A stretch of 64,000 bases of DNA from Ganoderma boninense (Eukaryota; Basidiomycota; Agaricomycetes; Polyporales; Polyporaceae), in NCBI GenBank assembly GCA_002900995.3, contig CM035312.1, positions 992,001-1,056,000 of the forward strand, read 5' to 3'. The notes beneath the pieces are model-generated. The model made no database searches and was not told where the DNA came from. It saw nothing but the letters and a program-made list of their open reading frames with translations. A program made the translations under genes and the position numbers. This document shows positions 36,732-49,600 of this stretch, in pieces; the first letter of the stretch is position 1; each line of letters starts with the position of its first letter.

Positions 36732-39493
36732 GATTCGGACAGGTGAGTCACCCTTCCACTCCGCATCTGCCTGTCTAGACCTTCCTACGTCTGCGTCTGG
36801 CGTTGACATATTCATGTATCGTCTATCATGTTGCGTTGAGTACCATCGTCGTTACAAGGAGCTCTGCCTCTTCTTCAACTCACAGCTTCTGTATGGGCCG
36901 GGCGCCGATCGTGGGTGCTCTCGGTGTTTTTCATTCAAGCTTCCGCTCTGCTTTTGCGCAATGCTGCGAACTACAGACCAGATGATTCGAGCATCACAGC
37001 TCATCAGCGTTAAGTGGTAACATATGCATAGGTCTAGCCTCGACGACACATCCCCCTCTCACAAAGCCAGCGTGTCCCACGGGCTCTTCGCGAACCTCCG
37101 ACCGGGTGCCTGTCTTGAATGTCATGAGAATGCCAAGTTTGGGTACGGAGCGGATGTGTCGGTCAAGTGAGGATGGTTGTGTGGGTCATCGCATTTGTCC
37201 TGCGCCGCTTGGCCCGCAAGCTTAGATGTCATGGTGCTGCCGAGCTTCCGTCGGAGGTGCCGATCCAGAATTGGTGGCTTGTTGCGAAACAAATACTCTT
37301 GATGGGGCGAGAGCTGGGAGGAGTGGGGCCGGTCTTCCCATCGGTGCGGCCGTACATTCCGATTCACCGTGATAGAACTATTTTTTGTCTCGCCGGCCCC
37401 AAACGGCACTCATCGCCGCATTGAAAGCAGAGTGCATCGATCGTCTCCATCATGGCAGCCTTCTTGACTTCTTCTGTCTCTTCTGACCACTGTTTTGTTC
37501 ATTGTTCCTGCAGATCGGCAATGCTTGTTGCCGTCAACCAAAGTCAAGTCATGGACAAGTCAGACGTGGCGTCGAGGTCAATGCATACTTGAGTATATTA
37601 ATCATGACCTGCCTCTTACCTCGCGTTTGAGTGGCCTTGCTGCTCGCACATGTCAGTCACAGGCCCTCGGTGCTCGCAGGATTATTCCTCGGGCAGTATA
37701 TATGACCAATGGCTCATCACTCTAGCCCGTAGGAATAGCAACCTTGCTCACACCCGAGGAGGCAAATCCCCCGTTTGGAATTGAGAGGTGATGCCGTCGT
37801 CACTGAGCGTGTAGATCCCATCGATATATCACTGATGCGTCGTCAACAAACTGGCTCTGTCGTTAACGGACTGGTCAGGCATTACAGTAATTTAATTATA
37901 CGTTGGGAGACGCGAGTCGCCTTCGTCGGACGCGGCCGCACTGCCGTGACTGTAGGCACTCCGACGCATTCCGAGCAGACGGGTTTCCAGCTTGACATGT
38001 CGCAACATCCATCGCCCTATCAAGCTTCTTTTCCACTCTGGCTTAGGCCTTGCGCTGCGGGCGGCGAGGTACAATGTGCGACGCATGCCCCGACCCTCAC
38101 CGACATATGGGGCTATCGTTGGTGGAAGACTTCTCCATCCATCGGTCATATGTGCGCACCGTCCTCCGATCTGAGCTGAGACGTGGACCCTGGGTAAACT
38201 CGCGCACTTAGGCGTTTATCCCCGAACGGCAACCAGAAGGTTGGACATGACGCAATGATCAACATGCGGATCAGCCCCGAGGTCAGAGCTCCCGCTCTAA
38301 GCGAGTTTCAGGGCCAAAGGTGCACTGCACATCCTATACTCTGTCATTTGCGTCTGTCTGTTCGCTTCGCTGTCTCAGTGCGGTTGCACGCTTGGATGTC
38401 GTACATCGATTGTCTTCTGTGACAAACCGAAACCGCCGGCACAGAGAACAAGGCATGGGCAACGCCTGGCGGTCTGAGGACGTGAGATAGGGCGCTCTAG
38501 ATGTGGGTGGTAGTGCGGAGGATATGTCGCGCGGCGTGCAAGCCGCGTGTGCCTCAGGGAGCATGGAGCACAGTGGGGAGGCGAGAGGCGTGAATTAGGA
38601 GTCGAGTACAAGGCACGGGCGTCGGGATATGTTTGGCGGGGAGGATGCGCGGGCTCAGAAGGCACCGCCCGAGGAACAGCTCTGTTGAGATGCCGCTGTG
38701 CAGGGGGTGGGGACGGGACACGTGATAGATCATCAGTAACCAACGCTATGTGCTCGTCCTGGGTCTCCGAGTGCGCTGCCTTGCATGAACATCATGTCCT
38801 CCACCTCTCGGTTGTCGCCTTGTCCCGGAAACCGTGTCACGCCTCCCCTGGATCCCACATGCCAAATCCGTCTGGTGTGAGTCTGGCGGTGCTCCTGCTT
38901 ACGATGAGAATTGCCCAAGATGCATGCTGAGATCGTTCGGCCACACTGCAGTATGTACAATCACTCTACTATCAAGCCGCATGCGTGTCACCTTCTGATT
39001 AAGATCCTTTACAACCAAGGTCCCACTCCCGTCTCCACTCCTCCATTGGATGAGGCAGTCCATGCGACCTGGATGCGCTCCGGCATCCCCCCCCAGCCTC
39101 TGGACCCCAAGCTCGAGGATCGGCGTCCCTCGCGACATTTGATCATCTCCTCAACAACGATGCTCAGTCCCACAATCGTTCAGTGAGCGTCCCCCGCCCT
39201 CCCTCAGAGCATTGGTCACAGCCACGCCCAGTCATGTTTCGGATTTATACTGCCATGCTCACCGCTGCCACTCCGCCACTCAACTCCCGGGTCGAGGTCT
39301 CCTCAAGTTGGCTACTTATCTCCTGTCGCCACCCGCCTCACCCCCCTTCCTCCCGCCGGCTTCGCCGTTCTCTGCCTATCCTTCTAATCCAGCACGCCTC
39401 GCGTGCCCTAGTCCCTCTTTAATAGCTCGCGTCTCTCGCGTCCACAAAACTCCATACCATACCCTCGCAAAGCCCCAGTACACTCTATTCAAA
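36732..39493. other. Gene-poor stretch upstream of coiled-coil gene
   Basis: About 2.8 kb of short frames without recognisable domains or transposon motifs. Frames at 37775-38179 and 38375-38743 lack family character. The last ~250 bp are C/T-rich with short ATG-free frames and look like the promoter/leader of the gene at 39494. Confidence 0.35.
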
Positions 39494-40745
39494 ATGTCGC
39501 AGCCTCCTTACACAACGTGGCCATCAGGCGTTAAAACCGAGCACGACCAGTTCGCGGGAAACCCCCAGGCGTCCATGACGGCATCCCGCCGGAGCGGGAG
39601 TGCGGACAACCAACAAGCTGCCTCGTTTGCATATGGCAGTTATCCCCAGGTATGGAAGCAAGTGCAATCCCATTGCGCTGGCGTCGTATGCTCACAGGCT
39701 CTGGTTATATCTACAGCAAGGAGAGGCCCAGCGTCGTCTTCAGTCCCGCTCAGGGATGCGTGCGCACTCCAGCTCCACCTCGAGCCTCTCCGGTGCAATG
39801 GGCGACGCGCATATCGCTGTCCAACCTCGCCAGTCGGTAACTCCTCCCTCCGGCCTCGCGTCATGGACATCGTCTCCCACATCGAGCACGATGTCCGGCA
39901 CACCGTTCATGAACGTGCCTGATGACTTGACCTACCTCACACCTGTCACGGCTAGCCCATCTGGGGCGTTCGGGTCGTTCGGGACGTACAACATGCCGAT
40001 GTACGGGTCACCCGAGGGGTCCCCTGGCATCCCCTCCCCCGCCTACAGCGAGGCGTTTGCATATCAGCAGAGCAGGGCCGCGTCGTCTGCTGCCATGGTC
40101 ATCTCCCCTTCCGCAACCCCCGCACCCTCACGCCACAGTCACTCGCCTCACAGTAAGGACGAAGAGATCCTCCGGCTCCACCAACGCATCCGCGAACTCG
40201 AACTTGTCAACGACTCCTCACGACAACGCATCCGCGAACTCGAAACCGAGGTCTCGCGCGGAGTATACCCAGGCGGCCTTCCTTCGCCACTCCCCACGCC
40301 GCACCCTCCGCCCACATTCAACGAGGAATGGCGCGCACGCACCGACGCGCGCGTCAAGATGTTCTGCTCCCTCAACCGCGCTGGGAACGCGCTCTGCGCG
40401 TGGCACGACTCGCGGAGAGAACGGCGGGCGTACCCCCCGCGGATGGCGCCCCCTGGCCATCTCAACTGCGGGTGCTCGTACGAGGAAGCGCTCTTCGAGG
40501 AGAGCCTCTCGCGCCACGGCGTGGGCAGTTACCTCCCTGGGGAGAGCGTCCGCATGGACCCCGCGCTTCGCAACCCGCTACTCAAGCTCCTCCAGGAGCG
40601 CTACGGGTACCGCGACGGCGACTTCGAGCGCAACCCTGTTACGGGCAGCTGGGTCGAGGGCGAGGGCGCAAATCTATGGGAGCACAGGGTCGCGTCGGGC
40701 ACACCATACTCGAGGCGAAACCGCCCTGATTCGGACCGCCGCTAA
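39494..40745 (+). CDS. Coiled-coil protein with Cys/His-containing C-terminal domain
   Basis: Two exons, 39494-39649 and 39717-40745, give 394 aa. ATG 39494 has a good context (TCAAAATGTCG). The N-terminal half is Ser/Pro/Gly-rich and probably disordered. Residues ~215-250 form a short coiled coil (DEEILRLHQRIRELELVNDS and on). The C-terminal ~130 residues are compact and look conserved. They contain MFCSLNRAGNALCAWHDSRR, LNCGCSYEEALFEES and a PLLKLLQERYGYRDGDFERN end. Two Cys, one His and a C-x-C could bind metal. I have no name or function for this domain. The architecture suggests a scaffold or regulator. Confidence 0.82.
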
Positions 40746-41736
40746 AACCGATCTCAGCACACACCCGCTATAGGCATTTTGCTAACCCCATCGGACTTCG
40801 TGGCTCGCGCCACCTCACGCTCGCTTCCCCAACATACCACATCTACTATTTGAGCGCTGCTTGACGTGTCTGCCTTGCATCGCTATGTCCTTGACCACCT
40901 CTTCTTCTTCTTGTTCTGTCGAATGCTCTCGAATCGCCGTCCTCTAATTATTTCGCGGGCGCCGCGCGCTGGTGCCCTTGTCTTCTTTTTTCTTTCTTAT
41001 TTTTGCTCTCCATTTCTTCCACCCCTAACTGTATTGATCGGACGTATTGCATTCGGCCATGCCCTTCCTTCAGTCCCGGCCTCGCTCGCTCTTCATCTTG
41101 TGTATCCCTATACCACGTTTCGTGCATCTACACGTGCACACGGATCGTCCAGCACCACTGCATCGCTGTATCCCTAGAACCGGGCCACCCGTTCACACTC
41201 TATATAGATTGCATTGCATTTTGGATTCCCACTGGCATTCTCAGGTTGTTGTAGCCTACTCTACCTTAATTCATCCTCTAATTCGCATATCTATTGTAGC
41301 TATACTCCATCCGTCGAGGTCGGTAGCAGCTTTGCGCCGCCATCGCACGATTCAGGACCCGGCTGCGGTATGAGGTGAACAGTGGCAACGGGAACAGATC
41401 CTGCTGTGGACACTCGTCGGCGTCACGACGGTCCCGCGTGGCGAGGAGCACACATCAGGGAACATTGCGCACGGAGACGCTCTGCGATTTTCTTCGCAAC
41501 CGACGTGACAGGCCTTGACATTATTGGCACAGGTCTTCTCGGACCAGGTTACCATGCGTGTACAACTCGTGGCCGGACGACGATCACACACGCGATGCAG
41601 AACTTCTGGGCGCGGAAACACGAGGCGCGCGACGGACGGCAGAGTAACATACAACCATGGTCGTGGGGAGTACGGTCCGTATGCTCCCTCGGCGAACACG
41701 GACGCCGCTCATGACATCGCACTTCCATTCTACATG
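40746..41736. other. 3' flanks of convergent genes
   Basis: T-rich sequence after 40746 is the probable 3' UTR of the coiled-coil gene. The frames at 41350-41720 lie opposite the GST gene end and carry no domain. Confidence 0.35.
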
Positions 41737-42942
41737 CTACAGGGACGCCTTGGCGAAAGCATATTCGCCGCCCTTTTCGAGTGCCTGACAAAAATGTGAG
41801 GGATGCCCGTCTGAACTGCAACTCCAAGATGCTCACCCGCTTGTACCCCGGCCTGTGCATATTCCCGCTTAGCAACGCGCGCAACTTCAGTTCGGAAGAG
41901 ACTAGAGCTCGTACCTTGCATGGATCCGTTTGATGTACTCCATGGTATTCGGGCCAAGGGCACTCTTGTCCTCGCTGGCCCACGCTTCAAGGCAGAAAAT
42001 CATCATGTAGTCCGCGGAAGTCGGCTCGTCCCCTCCCGCAAAAAATCCGTTGGTCTTGGTCAGATGGTGCTCAATCTGATCGTGCTCGGCCGTTAGTGTC
42101 CCATCATACATGCAGGTTATCACAATCGGAGAGGTGCCGTGTGCTCACCAGCTCAGCATGATTTTTCAGACGGGGATTGAGCATCAATGTAGATACTTTG
42201 TTAAAGACGCCTCGGAGGAGCGGGCGGATGAAAAAAGGTGAGCGCTCCGGAATAATTTTGAAGATAAGCTTGTTCACGAGCATCGGCATGAGCGACGCCT
42301 CGGAATAGTGCGTGTCTGCCGGCGAACCGGATTTTGTCAAGAGGAAGTTCTACCATGGCGCACTGCAGTATGGGGCCGTACGTACAGTAAGTGTTGTCAA
42401 CCCAGCCTGACTCCGAGGGCTGTGCACGACCATTGCCATACTTCCTAATTATATATTCTGCGCAGGTGGCAAGTGGGTAAGCCCGCGATCATCACGAATA
42501 GGTCGTATTTTGAGAACGTCGAGCCGCTCCAAGCTCTCGTTGGAATTATCCGACGAGCGTAATGAGCTTCTGTTTCGTAAGGAGGAGACCACATACCGAC
42601 AATGGCACCGCTCTCTGCCAAGGTGAGGTCGCCATCAGTAATGACCGGTGCGTTTCCCAACGGGTGGACGGCCTTGAGCTCCGGAGGCGCTGTCTGGTCA
42701 GCGGTACGCTGGTAATTCCTAATGTCGTAGGGAACTTCAAGCTCTTCCTGCGAGGGCAATCAGGATGCATCAGGAGACGCAGGAGAAGGCACGGAATGAT
42801 GAACACAAGAGAATATCAACGCTAGAAGTCGGTAACACAGACTGACCAGGAGCCAAAGGATACGCTGGGAACGGGAGTTGTTGAGGTGATGAACGAGGAG
42901 CTTCGAGGGGGTCTCGGGGTCGCTTTCCAGGGGCGCAGCCAT
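41737..42942 (-). CDS. Glutathione S-transferase, Gtt1-like
   Basis: Spliced minus-strand gene from ATG 42942 to TAG 41737-41739. The thioredoxin-fold half reads LLVHHLNNSRSQRILWLL then EELEVPYDIRNYQRTADQTA, PPELKAVHPLGNAPVITDGD and LAESGAIV, the glutathione-site pattern of fungal Gtt1-type GSTs. The helical half contains YTHYSEASLMPMLVNKLIFK, FFAGGDEPTSADYMMIFCLE and a short final exon YAFAKASL. The family conjugates or reduces with glutathione, often at the ER or in the cytosol, in stress and detoxification. Ser rather than Tyr appears as the candidate catalytic residue (NNSRSQR). Its 5' end faces the Kar5-like gene across ~280 bp. Confidence 0.9.
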
Positions 42943-43225
42943 GGCGGTAGTGGTCTGTAGGAGAGTGCGTAAGTTGGGCGCGACTTTTGGGAGGATGGCG
43001 ACTTGGTTGATGTTCGGACATGGTTGAGGTCATGAGAATGGACCGGTCGGGGAGCGCAGAGGGCCGACTCCCGCTTGTCGGCGCTTCACGGCGCTTGAAC
43101 TTGTCCATGGCCACACCACTCGGCAGCTCTTCCTCGGCCTCCAACCACACGGAATTTCGCTCAGCCTCTAATCACAAGGAAACAAACCCCCAACGTTCGC
43201 ACTTCTGGGGGCACAGGCCGCGTCG

Positions 43226-45728
43226 ATGTTCTCGTCAATGATTTCTTTCGCAACGTTAACGCTGATCGCCTGTGCTGGCCTCCCACTGTCCCAAGGCTTC
43301 TCGTGGGTATATGCGCCGTCGAGGCAGGGAAAGAACAGCGGGATGCCGGAATCCTCCCTAGACGGTGAGTTCTCGTTGCGTTCGTCATAGATTACGGGCC
43401 CCAATCATTGATTTTCTTCCCATAGGCGGGCTTCTGCCAGCGGAGGTCGCAGCAATCCTACAAGGCTCGAGTAAGGACGTTTCTTCTGCCCGAATCGCCG
43501 GCCCCAGAGACGTACCTCATCGCGATGGTATTCAAGGATCTCTCGACAGTTATGCTAAGAAATCAGACTGTTTCCGCCGGGCCGCGAGCATGCTCCAAAC
43601 CAGATGTGGTGACCTCGAGACGGATGAGAATGCGCGTGTCAGAGGTGCGTCGGATACACCCGCTTATGGTTTTCAAACTTAAAGGACTTATCTCTCTAGC
43701 CGCCATCACCATGACCCTCTGCGAGATTGCCACTGGGGACCATGCGTCACCTCCATTAGAATGCGAACCTTTCCAATTCGACTCAAATGCCCCGTATGAA
43801 ACGCAGCTTGAGACGGGCCGAAAATGCGTGTCGTATGTGACGAAAGCTGGTCGTGGCTTGGGAATGATTTTCAAGTCAACCTACCAGAGCTTTGTCGCGA
43901 AGCGCACAGTACTGGTCAAGCTACTCGGGGTATCTCCGAGAAGTCAGTAAGTTGAACCTTCCTTTCATCTGGCAATATATGGCTAAGGAAGCAATATTCG
44001 CAGCTCATTTATGTTATGCATATCAGCGATGGAATGACATAGGTTTGCGGTGCCGTGAAGGTGAAGGGAACAAAGCTTATCTTGGTATTTGTGTCAGATA
44101 CGGCGAAGGAGGCCCACAAGAACACGACCAGGGAAGCGATGAACGTCCTACGTTATCTGACTGACCGGGAGAAGCGTATGGAGCAAACCCACGAGGATAC
44201 CAGATCCATAGTCGTAGTAAGGCCTCAACAACAGCATCTCTCCGTGAGCGCTATCGTTAATTATGGTTTAACATGAAGTCGATGCAGGCCGTTCTTGAGC
44301 AGATGCTGGTGTCTACTTCAACTCTTGACATCGCATCTGCTGCTCTGTCCAGTACGTTGAGGCAGGTCCTCAACGAGGTACGACCTAGGTCCAGGATGTT
44401 GAAGAGCTCCTGATGAACATGTACATTAGGTCTCTGAGAGATTCTTAGCCGTGATATTAGAAACGGAGCAGCGGGCAGTCGACGATCATAGGGACACCCT
44501 ATCCCGGGTGAGTGCGTTCTTATTCCTTCCGTGTATTTGTTTCACATTTTCTTCCCCAACAGATGGACGCAAATATCTCCCAAGCACTGGATGGCGTACG
44601 TGCACTGTCTTGGCGAATCTTCCGATCCTCACGTCCTTGCAGTTCTCCGTAGCGATGGAAAACCTGTTCACGGATCTCCAGCAAACAGTTACGTACCACC
44701 TTGGTAGCGCATTCTCCCAGATAGAGTCCAATCTCCAAAACTTTGCCTTGTTAGTGGTAAGTACCATGGAAGAATCTGCAACGTAACTTGATCGAATTTC
44801 GCAGGATAGGTCAAGTTCCAAATTTGCCGCTCTAGAGAAGGCTTTCGGGGAGCTCCACCACGTGCGTAAACATCACAAAGATCAGTCAGGGTCTTCGCCT
44901 TCTAACCCCAAAACTCTTCTCCAGGCAACCGTTCTTCTTATTATGGACACGCGTCAAGCTGGAGCAGATGTAAATGCGCATCTTCTAACATCCCACATGG
45001 TCCTAGAGAAGCAGTTGGCGATCGCCGCCATTTCGGATGACGTGGCGTCGACTCTGTCCGAGCTAGTCATCAAGGCACAAGGTGGGATGCAAGATCTGAA
45101 CATGACCGTCGCGGAGATACAGGATAGCCTTTCGAAGAAGACGCACGACGATTGGACGACAGCGGCGTGGTTCTGGTTTCAGGAAACGATGCTGCATGTC
45201 CTGCAAGGTTCGTGTCGTTCGCCATTTGGGACCGGCGTCGGGAATGACTCCTGAATATCTTCTCTCGTAGTCCATCCTGCAAGCTTCCAGCATCCCGTCT
45301 TCCTCGCAATATATCACGGTTTCCGGATATTTCGGGTACTGTCGCTCTGCTTCTCGTCTGGACTGATGGTTTGTCTGTTTTGTGCGCCCATCGTGTTTCA
45401 ACATGACTTATGCTGGATTTCGAAGGGCCTCTTCGTGCTTCTGGTCTCTATTGGAAACTTGCTGTCGAGATATCTGTGGGGCCGCGGGCGTCGTTCAAAT
45501 CAGCTTGGGGCTTCCGTCATATCCGAGGCTCCACGCGCTCAAACAACAACATCTAGTTCTCGAGCGACGGAACGTCTATCTTTGGACTCGGACTTTGCTC
45601 GGTCAGGTCGCTCTCGGGGACTTTCGCCTGAGGCCTATCACGCTCGGACAGTTGTCGCAACTTCTGCGCGGCGTCGCACCCGGCTGTCTCGGATACCAGA
45701 ACGACTTTTGGGAAGATATTCAACATAA
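43226..45728 (+). CDS. KAR5: Kar5/Tht1-family nuclear fusion (karyogamy) protein
   Basis: About 14 exons from ATG 43226 to a stop at 45728. A cleavable-type signal (FATLTLIACAGLPLSQGFSW) opens the protein. The lumenal Cys-rich domain follows: DCFRRAASMLQTRCGDL, LISLAAITMTLCEIATGDHA, PPLECEPFQF, and the signature CVSALSRSAQYWSSYSGYLR with LCYAYQRWNDI. This order of Cys is the Kar5/Tht1/GEX1/brambleberry pattern. A long coiled-coil region follows (e.g. RQVLNEVSERFLAVILETEQ). Near the C-terminus are two hydrophobic segments (FLAIYHGFRIFRVLSLCFSS; LFVLLVSIGNLL) and a basic Ser-rich tail. Family members sit in the nuclear envelope and act in membrane fusion of nuclei at mating. Introns chain in phase throughout, so it looks intact. 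Confidence 0.85.
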
Positions 45729-46619
45729 CCATGCCATGGAGGTGTCACTCACCTTTCTGCGACGGCGCTGTTTTCTCATGGCTATATTTGCGAACCGCAT
45801 GTCTAGTAGTGGTGACTGAACCCAATTAGTACCTGATATATGTTGCGTGCATACCCCACACCAAGTGGCCACTTGGCGCAGATCAGGCACATGGCTACGA
45901 CCCTATTGCCTCACGTTAAGTCTGTTGAAATAAGCGAGACTTCTGGAAACACTAGTGGTAGTCCCCGACTCCCCGAGTGTTGTATCGGAATCTCGGGGAG
46001 ATTGGGGGTAGTAACCGAACTTACAAAAGAGACCATAAGTAGAAAGTAAGCGCTGTATATTGCACGGTAAAAGCCGTACACGTCATCGCGTTGAAGGATT
46101 GTTATTCTCCGTCTTTCAGTTAGTTAGTTCACACACATGTAAGCTCCCGGGATTGCGCGGACGAGTCGCTCTGGCTGCTCTGCGCTCGGGCCCGGTGACA
46201 CCACCCCCCACAACGCCCTCACCTATCCTACCTTATCTCGAGGTCCAGCTTCCTCTTCACCGAGCCAGGCCATGCCTCGAGGTGGGACGACTCTTCTATG
46301 CTCCCCACGACCCGGGGATTGGTGGGCGGGGACACCCCGGTACGAGATACCGAGTGCAACAAAGGACTGCAAGGGTGCTGCGGTAGTCTCCCATCCTGGT
46401 CTTCACCACAATAGTAACATAGTTTCGGCTATCCTGCCGAATCAGAACTTTGTGACGCCCCAAGTGGCCGATGTGGGTCCTAGGGCAAGTGGCGTCTTTT
46501 GTACGGGGCGTCGAGCGTGGGGCGACTGACCTCCTTCCCTCCCAACACTTGCAACAACTTGGTCCTCCTATTTTCAGTACTCTTCCCCGACCACGCCCAC
46601 CAACTGCGCACCCAGCGCT
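45729..46619. other. Intergenic region between KAR5-like and CCCH-RBR genes
   Basis: No supported frame. The direction is tandem, so it should contain the KAR5-like terminator and the next promoter; no convincing TATA box was seen. Confidence 0.35.
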
Positions 46620-49600
46620 ATGAGCGGACCGCAGCATCATGAAGAGGGGTTGTCGACACGACAGGAGCTAGAGCGGCCAGTACATCCCTTGCCGCAGCGG
46701 CCCATGGCCTACAGGCATCGCCCCCCTACAGATTCAATAGAGGTGCATTTCCGAAAAAATATCCTTGTTCTATCCACATCCCTGATGGTGCCGTCTAAAC
46801 AGATGAAGCGTCGAGAGGTCTGTCGTAACTTCTTAAACCAAAGATGTACACGCGGCGACACCTGTCATCGAAAACACGTAGGTCATGCTTGGCTGTCCGG
46901 GCTGGCTCTCCCCTCATCACTCCGATGTGTAGATCATGGAGGGCGACGACGTTCGCAGTTCATCTGCGTCTGCTGCACCGAGGCCAGAGCCCGCTGTCCC
47001 GGCCACTGTACCGACACCAATACCGCCGCCACCGGCCAATGTTGCCTTAAGGGCGGATTCCACGACAGTTTCGAGCTCTCTGCGGATTGTCAACGGATTG
47101 TACATAGATCGATTTTCCAGGCAGCACGCCTTGGGTATAGGTGGTCCCTCTACCGCCATACCACACCTTTCACATATCGACAACGAATCTGAACTTCACC
47201 GGCCTCTCAACCACGTGCCACCACCACCACAGACACTCCCGCTCGACGCATGTCATTTCTCTCCGACTACTATTCTATACCAGACGTTCCCAGCACCGCC
47301 CACTCCACACGTACAGCTCCCGAATCCTCTGTCCACGATACTCCCATCTTCAATTACGGACGAGGGGAAGGCGAGCTCGTCTTCCATGCACTATCCTGCC
47401 ATGGCTGCGGAAGAAGACACACGGCCAGCACGGGTGCGTACTTACCATATAAGTCCCTTTCGTGTCGAGTTTGATACCAATATATCTCAGCGATACAACG
47501 AAGTATGTAGACTATACCAGACAGGCCAGTGCCTGTACGGTGAAAAATGCCACAGGACGCATACTCTGGCGCTGCCCATCCAGGTTACTGCGCTCACGTC
47601 TTCGGCTGGCACGGAGAAAGTGAAAAAGGTGTGCTGCCATCGTTCATACCGATTTCCTAGGCTCAAAGGATGGTCAATGCACGACAGCCTGCACCAGCTC
47701 CGCTTCCGACGCATATAGGAGGCGTCGAGCTATGCAAACTGAATCTCGCCGGCAAGTGCCCTAGAGGCGATAGTTGCCATTATCTACACGTAGACGACAT
47801 CGAGCGTCTCATAGAGCCGCAATCACGATCACTCTCTCCTGGACGGTCGAAGACGACGGAAACGGCGAGCGCCGTGGCGGTCCCTTCCCAGGCCACTGAG
47901 CCACTTATGGAGAAGGTAGTCTCGGCATTATCTTCAATCTTTTCCGGCGCTGACGCAGCCGCAGCCACGGTCACCCCCGCTCACGAGACAGCCACCACCA
48001 ACCGCGGCTCGTCCACCAGGCATAGAGGTAATGTTCATGTCTCCGACGAGAGCAGGTGTATGCTGACTTGAATATTGCAGCCGCCACGGCAGAAGCTACA
48101 TGTGACACTTCCTGGGGACGTCTGCAGGGCATATTTCTTCGGACGACATTGCACTTGGCCATCCTGCAGGTATCGACACTGCAGTCCCGAAGAGGCGCAA
48201 GCATTCCGCGAAAGATTCCCTGGAACGGCGTCTTCAGAGGCTCAAAGTGAACCCCCCATCCCAGCCGAACTTCCAGAACAGAGCCACCCTGCGCCATGTG
48301 TGGCTGGCGATGACGACGATGGGGTATGCCATATGCTAGACTTGAACCCCACGGTCAACTGATCTTCGTTCGTCCTCAGAGCGAGCATCTGCGGTCGTCA
48401 GAGAACGGCAATGAGGAAGATGACAAGAGCGTTGATGAGGGCAGCCCGAGGTATTCACCACCTGGCTTGCGCGTCGCGGGACACGTGATGAACTCTTTTA
48501 TTTCCCTACAGACCTTCGAACACGTCGAAGAAACGGATCAAATCCCGCAAGAAGGTAGGGCACCTCCTTAACCGTCTTGCCTCTCGCTGATGTCATGCAG
48601 AAGGACAAGGGGAGAGGAGGCGTTGGTGAGCTAGGGCATGACGACGGGAAGGAGCCGGCCGTCGACGTCAAGGAGGTCCCAAAGATAGTAGGGAAGGTAG
48701 TGGCGAAGGAAGAGAAGGGTAAGGCGAAGGCGAAGTCGAAGGTGAAGGATCTCGGGAAGAATGATATCAAGGAGAAGAGCAGTACGGGCGACCCGAAGGT
48801 GGATGGAAGCAGCAAGGCATTGTCGAGGACCACAGCGCTTGGAGTTACCGTGAGGGATGAGCAGGGGAAGGAGGGCGAGAAGCTCAAGGAGAAGGAAAAG
48901 GGTAAAGAGAAGGAAAAGAGGACGAAACGGGGAAAGGGCAAAGCTTCTGCGGAGGTTACATCTCCCACAACGGCCCTCCCGGTCTCGCGGTCTTCTCCGT
49001 CACCGGCCGAGCTGAACGCTTGCGAAACGTTGAGAGGCGCACAGCAGCCGTCCCAAACAGACCTTCCTCACGCCAAGGCCCCCGGGTCATCAAAAGACGC
49101 CGCTATCGCGCAGACTCAGGATTATCCTAGGGACGGCGGGGATACCGATGTTGAGGAAGGCAGCTCATCGTATTATACCGTACGTGATCGATACTCGCCA
49201 AGCAGGTCCTGGCTCTGACTTTGCTACCCAGCCTGGCTCTGGGACGATTTCTGCGCAATCCTCGTGGTCCTCAATGGGCGGTGGCTCTTCCGTATCGACC
49301 GTCCACGTCAATTACTGCATTGACTTCATGCGTGGTCGATGTAATCGACAAGTTTGCCGGTTTTCCCACGACGTTCCTCATTCGGTTCTCGCCAATGCTC
49401 ATGTAAGAGGGGAATGTTTTATGAAGTTAAATATTTACTCATTACCGCCGCAGCGAAGTTCACTATCGCCTCATTCAGGCTCCTTGAGGAGGCCCAGCAA
49501 TGCGAATGTCGTCTACAACCGAGATATTTTGGGCGGGCCACGACCGGTTGTAGGACACCCCTTCGCTCATCATACTCCCTCACGCCAGGATTCCAGTCAA

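Noticed and set aside
37775..38743. Frames of 120-134 aa on both strands
   Set aside because: No domain, unusual codon use, overlapping opposite frames of similar length.
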